A stretch of 64,000 nt of DNA, taken from assembly GCA_032871835.1 (NCBI GenBank), contig CM065301.1, positions 20,353,291-20,417,290 on the forward strand, in the 5' to 3' direction. Source of the DNA: Dipteronia dyeriana (Eukaryota > Streptophyta > Magnoliopsida > Sapindales > Sapindaceae). A model generated the notes under the pieces. The model saw only the letters and a list, made by a program, of their open reading frames with translations, searched no databases and was not told where the DNA came from. Of the stretch, positions 56,632-64,000 are shown one piece after another (positions within the stretch are counted from its first letter, which is position 1; each line of letters opens with the position of its first letter). The position numbers and the translations under genes were made by a program.

Positions 56632-59600
56632 ATGAAAAGTAGTATCATGGCCATGAGCAGGGATAGAATTCAACCCCCACACAATGCTGATACTTTGTAT
56701 GGTGGGAATGTCCTTAGCACAGCATACGCTAATGTTACTGGAGAAGACCCACCATCAAGGACTCCACCATCCACCAGACCTGACATAATAACTGATCGGT
56801 CTATTTCGATAAATGTTTTAGATCCCCATTTCCTATTATTTGTGCTTTGTTCTTGGGTAAAATTAGGTATTTTATGTGTCTGTTGAGCATGTGTAGGTCA
56901 CATTCCTTAGATGAAGTGTTTGATGTTACTTTTAAGGGAAAGAGCTTAAACAAGAAGAAAAAAGGGTAAAACTGTCAACAACCGTGACATAGGTCGTTGT
57001 CCTTGCAGAGCACCAACCACAACGTAGCCATCAGTACATTCTAGTTGGATTTCTGTTCTTTTCCGCAGTCTATACCGCTTCCTAGGCATCAACCTCAATT
57101 GCGGTCTATGCCGCACAACATACAACGCAGAACAATCGTATTACGGGGACCATATCTTTCAACTAAAATCGAATTGTGTCCTACTATATATGGATGGAAA
57201 GCCCCGGAAGTCTAGTTTTCGGTGCATTTTTCAGATCGCAATTCCAATATTTCTAGAAGAAGTTATGTCCATTTTAGAACCCGATGGTCAGATCAATCAT
57301 AATTCTGTGAATAATGATGAAATTTATTTTGCAAGTTGTCAAAACAGAAAATATTTCCTTCTCGGAATTGTTTGGGAGTCTTGTGCAAACAAGTTGACAC
57401 ATAATCCTAATCTTCCTTCAATAAGTAGCCTTTTTATTGGATTAGGGAAGAAATAAAGTCCCAAAAAGGTAGAGATCTATATGGAATTGATTTCCTTGTT
57501 GTTTAAGGACATGGCTTAGCATCTACACCTATTTAAACCCCATGTGAACCCTAATTTCTAGATACACAAGCCGAGGGAGGTCCCAAGCCACCAAGGGGGC
57601 TGTCCCCCACCACTCTATCACCATACATCACCTCACAACTTCCATTCATCTTTACACATCGAAGATTTGAAGACGAAGAAGAATTCATCATTGAAGACTT
57701 AAAGAATTCATTGAAGGCCAAGATGGGTTTTATCTTTTCTTTCTCTTCTCTTTCTATTTTCGCCATGTGTAACTAATTCCATAACTAGGGAATCAATGTA
57801 AACCCTTTGTGAAGGCTCATGTTTGGATTACTATTATTATTTCTTCAATTCAATTCTTGATTTATTCATTGTTCTTAATTGCTTAATCCTTATTATTTTT
57901 AATATTTATTCACACCAAAGACCAAGAGTGAATAATTATTTGGCATGATTTTAGGGTTAAGATTATCTGAGATTTTGGGTTAAGATTATTTGAGAATTAT
58001 GGTTATAGTTTAGATCAAACCTAACCTTGATTAATGCTCTTTTTGAATGAATGAATTTTATCTTTAGCATAGACCAACCAAAGTATAGAATTTGGTTCTT
58101 ATTTCTTATGCTTAACTGGTTTCTGATCATTGTTCACATCATAGACCAAGGGTGATTAGTGGTTAGGAATACTTGACTCATCCCGTGATCATATGGTAAT
58201 AGTCACAATAAAGATAAAGAATGAACCCTTGAATTGATTGAATTTTGTTTACAAATTAATTCCATACATTGAGTGTCCATAAATGAGGATCATTGATGAC
58301 CTAGTGCTTTCTCATCCTTGATAACAACCAAATCTTTTCAATTGCTTTCTTAGTTTAATTTAATTTAGTTTTAATTTAATACTCAACAATCTATTGGTTA
58401 TTTTTAATTTAGCTTTAATTAGAACTAGGTTTAAATCCTTAAATTTTTATTCCTCGTGAGAACAATCCTTACTTGCCGCTATGCTTAACTTTACGATTCG
58501 TTCACTTGCGAGTATAGTTTTTATAAAACACAAATTTACATATCAATAACATCCACGGATGTAACCACTGACATAATAACTTCCACATATGTAACCAATG
58601 ACATCTCCTCAAATGCATTTCGACAGATCTAGGAGTCCCTACGGAAAATCATTGCAACATCGCTAGACAGGGAATTAACATAACGGTTACTGCCAATTTG
58701 TGTTCACCATATCAGCTCTTCACACTGACGGTGGTCCAGGATCCCAGAATACGTTATGAAATAGTTGTAACAACTCCAGGAGCACCCTAAAAATCCAGAA
58801 GAGATAAGGTGGAGCTTCATGAAAGAATAGATCATTCATGAAGAAGAGACGACCGTCAAGAAGGCCAGGAAATAAGAGAGCACAAGAAGTCCAGTTCACT
58901 AGAAGATGTGAGAATGTATGAAGGGGGAGAGACCCGACTTGAGCAAGAAGATTGGTTTGATGACCGAAGATGGAGATCTCGCTCAGTCTTAATTGATGAT
59001 GAATCTCCACATAGAAGGTGTAAGGAGCCAACTCCTACGGTTAGACATATCCTACATGATGCTCAGTTCATGTGGCATATCCCAAGGGACCCATATGGGG
59101 CTCACCATCCATCAAATATTTGACGAGCATGGAGAACCAGTAGAAGAGTGAAAGGTCCTTCTCAGAAGAATAAAGGCTTTGGAATGAAGGTAAATTCGAG
59201 GAAACCTATTATTCAGTGACTCAGACAGCCAGTTCTTCGATTCAATAAGACATGTCCATTTTTCGGACAAATTCAGGATGCCGCACGTGGTGCAATTCAT
59301 GGCCAACACTAACCCGCATGTGCATTTCAAGAGATGCCAAAACAGAATGGCCCAATACGATTATGACGATGCTCTCATGTGCCGGATGTTCACCCGAATC
59401 TTGGGAGACTAGGGGTTAAGGTGGTTCGGAGGACCCATCAAAATTTTTGAGGAACTCAGACAAGCTTTCACTGTGCAGTTCATGGGGAATACTAGTGAAG
59501 GAAATCTATATCAGTCTTGTTAACTTTAAGACAAAGAAAAGACAAGAAGCTGAAAGATTACCTTACCAGGTTCTGACAGAAGGTTTCAAAAGTATAAGAC

Positions 59601-60160
59601 ACCAATGATGGCATGGTAGTATCTGCATTCATTAATAGTTTCAACACAACCACCTGTCGCTCAACCTAAGACAGAAGAGGCTGACCACATATGCAAGCAT
59701 AATAGAGGATATCATTAGATATGCCATGGAAGAGGAAGAGCAAATAGCTTATGGATCGGAGCTCATACACTGAGCCCTGCGCCTGAGAGCAATCAAAAAT
59801 CCAAATATAGTAACTCGAAGAATAACGGTAAGGGGGAACAGAAAGGCAACGGGGAAAACAGTAAGGATGGACGTAAAGATGATGATTAGAAGAGTGACAA
59901 ACATTTCAAAATGCGGTATACCAGTTATATCCCCTTGGCCAGGAGATAAGAGAAGATCTTGAATGTAATAGAAGATAAGAACTTGTACAAAAGAACCCAA
60001 ATCAGCTTCACAAGAAGAGACACAACCGAGTACTGTCGATTCCACCAAGAAAACGACCACGAAACCTCCAAATGCTATCAGTTAAGGGACTAAATAGAAA
60101 AGCTGATCAGAGAAGGGTACCTCAAGGATATGATCCTGAAAAATAGGGGTGACTAACACA
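56632..60160 (+). pseudogene. Gag of gypsy B, split by a solo LTR
   Basis: It starts at the ATG 56632 (MKSSIMAMSRDRIQPP). The frame runs to 56813, is broken by the 56814-58545 insertion, and resumes in the same frame after the target duplication as ITSTDVTTDIITSTYVTNDI. The capsid-like core (about 59270-59500) shows KFRMPHVVQFM, DALMCRMFTRILGD, a TAG stop and LRWFGGPI. At about 60030-60130 is the motif TEYCRFHQENDHETSKCYQL with RD-stop-IEKLIREGYL, the degenerate zinc box shared with element A. There are many stops. The ORFs 58720-59330 and 59749-60360 on the minus strand are shadows. Confidence 0.8.
56814..58545 (+). mobile_element. Solo LTR, Athila-like, inserted in the gag of gypsy B
   Basis: It starts TGTTTTAGATCCCC and ends ACAAATTTACATATCA, 1732 bp. 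It is flanked by ATAAA (56809-56813) and ATAAC (58546-58550), a 5-bp duplication with one change. Removing the insert and one copy restores an open gag frame across the joint. The end region GTGAGAACAATCC..ACTTGCCGC..TTCACTTGCGAG and the length fit Athila-type gypsy LTRs. ACTATATATGG at about 57182 may be its TATA box. No coding function; the 88-aa ORF at 57190-57456 is not supported. Confidence 0.8.
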
Positions 60161-60369
60161 AGGACCCCTTAAAAAGAAAGCATGACAGATGAGGCAACCC
60201 TAGAAGAAGTTCGGATGACAGAGTGATCAACACCATCTTCGGTAGGCCACAAACAGGGAGCAGTAGTCGAGAGAGAGTGACCGAAGTCAGAGAAGCTATA
60301 GATTGTCAAAGGAATCTGGAAGGAAACTCGTTGGGTCCCGACCAGAAAAAACTCAAACAAGGATGTAAC

Positions 60370-63300
60370 CTGATAGTATTCTCGTAGTCAGACACATACG
60401 GGTCAAAAGTAAGGCCTAATGATGCGATTGTTGTATCAGCTCGTATGGGCCATAAAGAAGTGAGAAGAGTGTTGATCGATACTGGAAACTCAACAGATAT
60501 CCTGAGTATAAGGGTGTTTGATCAACTGGGGCTGTAGAGAAAAGACCTACAGTTGCTCAGGGTTTCGCTCTGGGCTTTAGAAACGAAAGTGAGGTTACCG
60601 GGAATAGTAAAACTGCTAGTAGAGATCAAGAGTTACCCCTGCACAAAGATAGTATTCTTGGACTTTATTGTTGTAGACGTGGAAAATTGACCTTACAATG
60701 ATCTACTAGGGAGGCCGTTCTTAAACAATTCAAGAGCTTTGCCCGTAACTTATGCCTTGAATATGAAATTCCCAACGGAAGCTAGGGTATGTGTCATGAA
60801 AAGCTCTAAAAAATTATTGACAAAGGCGAACCTAGTTGTATACAGGGAGAAAGCAGAGCTAGGAGTGATGCATATGGACCTCCATGAAGAAGAAAGTGAC
60901 CCGAAGATGGATGAAGGAGAAGCTGGGGCGGAAATACCTACCCGGTTCGACCTGGACCCAAGGGAGACCTCTCTAGAATATAGATAAAGCTAGGAAGGTG
61001 AACTAATTATGGAAGTTATGGCCGATGACAACACCCCTGACCAAGCAATAAAGCTTGGTGCTCGGCTGGCGGAGCAAGTCCAGATTAAGATGGTCAACCT
61101 GTTGAGAGAGTACAAGGATGTATTTGCATGGAAGCATGAGGACATGCCAAGAATTGACAGGCAAGTTATTTCCTATTATCTAGCGGTCGATCCCGATCGA
61201 AAACCAGTCATCTAGAAAAGAAGATGATTTAATCTCAAAAGAATCCAAACAATTAAAGAAAAAGTAGAGAAGATGTTGACAGTAGGGTTAATTAAGGAGG
61301 TGTGGTACCCCGAATGGGTCACCAATGTGGTACTGGTAAAAAAGAAGAATGGACAGTGGAGGATGTGTGTAAACTTCACTGATCATATCAAAGCATGTCT
61401 AAAGAATAACTTCCCTCTACCCTGGATTGACCAGCGGGTAGATGCAACGACGGGTCACAAACTACTGAGCTTTATCGATGCCTACTCGGGCTACAACCAT
61501 ATCCGGATGTTTGAACCAAATGAAGAAAAAACCTTTTTCACAATTAACTAAGGACTATACTGCTATAAGGTGATGCTCTTTGGTCTAAAAAATAACGGGG
61601 CAACTTACCATATATTGGTAAATAAGATGTTTTCCCTGACAGATCGAAAGGAATATGGAATTGTAGGTGGACAACATGCTAACAGAGAGTACAACAGCCA
61701 AGAAGCATACAGTGAATCTCAAGGAAACGTTTGGGGTAATAAAGGGGTATGGTATGAATCTCAATCCAAAGAAGTGCATATTTAAGGTGCCCTCGGGTAG
61801 GTTCCTCAGTTTTTAAGTCCACCGCAGGGGAATCGAAATAAAGCTGGAAAATATAAAGGCATTGGAAAAGATGAGATCACCAAGTATGCTGAAAGAAATC
61901 CAAAGACTAACGGGCTGCCTAGCATCCCTGAGCAGATTTATTAGCAAGTCAACATACAAGTGCTTACCCATTTTCAGGGCAATTAAAAAGAGTATGGGGG
62001 TATAATGGAATGACGAATGTGAGTTGGCTCTAAAGAAGATCATGGAGTACTTGGCTAAAGCACCGATCTGATTCAAACCTCTGGACGGAGAAAAACTCTA
62101 CTTGTACTTATCGATCACGGTTCTGGCAACGAGATTAATGCTGGTCAGGATGGACGATGAAGTACTGAAGCTGGTGTATTACACCAACAAAGGTTTGTTA
62201 CTGGTAGAAACTTGGTATTCAACCGCTGAGCAGATGACGTTGGCATTGGTAACCGTAACAAGAAAATTGAGACCTTACTTTCAGGCTTACAAAATTGAAC
62301 TTGATATTCAATCGCTGAGCAGATTTTATCCAAACCGAAAGTATTTGGGAGATTGACCAAGTGGGCAGTGAAGGTGAGTGAGTTTGAAATCACATACCTA
62401 CCAAGAGCAGTAAGAAAAGGCTAAGTTGTGGCTGACCTGATCACCGAGTTCACTGAGCCAAACAACGAGGTAATCAGAATGCTCAAATAAAAAAAAAGGA
62501 GTTTGTTTGGAAGCTACATGTAGATGAGTGGTCAAACACGCATGCCAGTGGAACATGTATAGTGATATCACCCTGAAAGGTGATCAGTTAGAGTGTGCCT
62601 TACATTTTGACTTCAAAGTCACTAAAAAACATGGCAAAGTATGAGGCACTTTTGTCAGGTCTTAGGGTTTGTACAACGTTAGAGGCAGATGAGCTATAGA
62701 TATTTAGTGCCTCACAAGTGGTGGTAAACCAAATCTTGGACGAGTACTAGGCTAAGGACAACAACATGGCCGCTTATCTGGAGATAGCCAGAATATTGCT
62801 TAGGAGATTCAAAGCCTATATGATCACTCAAATCCCAAGGGAGAAGAATGAGAAGGCCGATGCTTCATCAAAATTGGCATCAATAATCATTAGCATATGA
62901 TTGAAAACTATCCCAGTGGCTTACCTCAAGAGACCTAGTATTGAAGAAGAAGAAGAGGTGTCAATAATGAGGGTAATCGAATAAGGGGAGGCTACTTGGA
63001 TGACCACGATCAGAAAGTACTTAGAAGATGGAATGTTTCCAACAGACATGACTGAAGTAAAACTCCTCAGATATAGGGCCATCAGATACACAATGGTGGA
63101 GGACATCAGATACAAGAAGACCTTACAAAAAGGTGTCTGTCTTGTAGAAAGGGGACAAATATTAGAAAGCATCCATAGAGGGGTGTGAGGGAACCACTTC
63201 GGGGCTAAAAGTTTGGCATACAAGATCCTTATGCAAGGTTTATTTTAGCCAACCCTATTCCAGGATGAGCAGAAAGTAGCAGAATAGTGTGGCAATTACC

Positions 63301-64000
63301 AAATGAGAGCCAATGACATCAAAAGGCCATTTGAGCAGCTGAAGAACTTGATACCGCTTTGGCCATTCGCCATGTAGAGTTAGACCTGATCGACCCAATG
63401 CCAATAACAACGAAAGGAGGTGTAAATCATGCCATTTTCGCTTTAGACTACTTTAGTATAAGGGCAGAAGCGAAGGCATTGATACATATAACTAAAGCAA
63501 ACACAACTAGTTTCGTGAAGAAAAATATCATTTACCAATTTGGTTTCTCGAACACCGTTGTGACCGAAAACGGGACCCAATTTGATAGCAACAAGTTTAG
63601 AGATATGTGTAAAGATTTCTGTATAAAGAATTACTATGCCACACTAGCCCATCCTCATACCAACGGCCAGACGGAGGTAGTGAACAAAATAATCAAGCAC
63701 ACCTTGATGACCAAGCTTGATGCTAAGAAAGGAAATTGGGCAGATAAGCTACATGAAGTATTATGGGCCTACAGGACCACAGAAAAAACTTCGACAGGAG
63801 AGACTCCCTACTCACTAGCATTTTGGACTGAAGCATTAATCTCGGTCGAAGTAATTCATAATTCACCAAGGGTACAACTTTTTCACCCCGACGTAAATGT
63901 GAATATGCTAGAACAAAACCTAAATGATCTTGAGGAAATGAGAGACTTGTCTAGGATAAGGAACACTGTCAATCAACAAAGGGCAACCAGATATTACAAC
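60370..64000 (+). pseudogene. Pol of gypsy B: protease, RT, RNase H, aRNase H, integrase (broken, cut by window end)
   Basis: Protease, about 60430-60750: VLIDTGNSTDIL keeps the D-T-G site; a TAG follows shortly. Linker, 60739-61130, contains LLREYKDVFAW. RT, 61140-61900: KKKNGQWRMCVNFTDHIKAC and SFIDAYSGYNHIRM (first Asp kept), then a TAA at about 61550. Near 61663-61680 the YxDD box reads stop-V-D-N beside a frameshift. RT-linked RNase H, about 62080-62380. Archaeal-type RNase H, about 62500-62830: LHVDEWSNTHASGT and KYEALLSGLRV. Integrase: zinc-binding part 63140-63310, then DLIDPMP (about 63390), VTENGTQFD (63560; the second catalytic Asp is Glu) and HTNGQTEVVNKI (about 63660; Glu kept). 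The sequence ends inside the integrase C-terminal part. Confidence 0.86.

Larger units (their letters stand above)
55736..64000 (+). mobile_element. Ty3/gypsy Tat-type LTR retrotransposon B (runs off the right edge)
   Basis: LTR (55736-56560), primer region, gag (interrupted by a solo LTR), protease, RT, RNase H, archaeal-type RNase H and integrase, in the same order as element A but on the plus strand. It is a relative of A: both share the CGTCAACA LTR end, a G run plus AACCTCC after the primer site, and the CYQLRD gag motif. Stops and frameshifts occur in all domains. The antisense accessory ORF and 3' LTR would lie beyond the window. Confidence 0.88.

Noticed and set aside
57190..57456. 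88-codon ORF in the gag region of gypsy B
   Set aside because: It lies wholly within the solo LTR (56814-58545) and has no recognisable domain.

Overview
This is AT-rich nuclear DNA from a flowering plant, probably a eudicot. The evidence is one spliced host gene of a plant family (a NIPA-type magnesium transporter, nine coding exons with GT-AG introns) and a dense mixture of plant transposable elements: Ty3/gypsy Tat-type and Ty1/copia LTR retrotransposons, hAT and Tourist-like MITEs, a Mutator-like element (MULE), a tRNA-derived SINE and many minisatellites. No bacterial-style operon, CRISPR array or rRNA/tRNA gene was seen. The species cannot be named from the sequence.

Left third (1-22.1 kb). 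A minus-strand Ty3/gypsy element A fills 1 to about 11.5 kb: LTR at 10608-11509, then gag, protease, RT, two RNase H domains and integrase running leftward to about 4.84 kb. A long spliced ORF on the opposite strand (356-3237) follows, as is usual for this lineage. A hAT MITE is nested in it. Element A abuts, and probably cut into, the 3' LTR of a minus-strand copia element (about 11.5-12.07 kb). A plus-strand copia element follows (LTR about 15.0-16.2 kb, primer site, gag and integrase remnants to 19.56 kb). Then come duplicated AT-rich repeats, a fold-back and an RNase H fragment.

Middle (22-43 kb). Several hAT MITEs have exact 8-bp target duplications (22304-22762, 24694-25352, 28849-29640, 39400-39998). 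A dispersed guided-hairpin/minisatellite family is present in two inverted copies (about 29.9-31.1 and 33.5-34.3 kb). A SINE lies at 32.34-32.57 kb. The intact NIPA gene at 34868-38819 is the only clearly functional host gene. Two overlapping upstream ORFs precede it, and a cluster of small nested MITEs lies downstream.

Right third (43-64 kb). A degenerate MuDR-type transposase (43.37-45.58 kb) is followed by an array of ~550-bp repeats broken by a 2.7-kb LTR-like insertion, a small RNase H1-N/viroplasmin-domain ORF (50.77-51.08 kb), a small coiled-coil ORF on the other strand, a 22-25-bp minisatellite, and pieces of a Ulp1/C48-type protease gene (52.4-55.6 kb, minus). I read these as the probable cargo of one large old MULE. 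It is cut on its right by a second Tat-type gypsy element B (55.74 kb to the window end), whose gag is split by a 1.73-kb Athila-like solo LTR.

The elements show a clear order of nesting, and nearly all transposon coding regions are broken. In both gypsy copies the second aspartate of the RT YxDD box is lost, by different changes. The main novelty candidate is the multi-gene MULE cargo region; the best-supported observations are the target-site duplications and frame-restored insertion sites.
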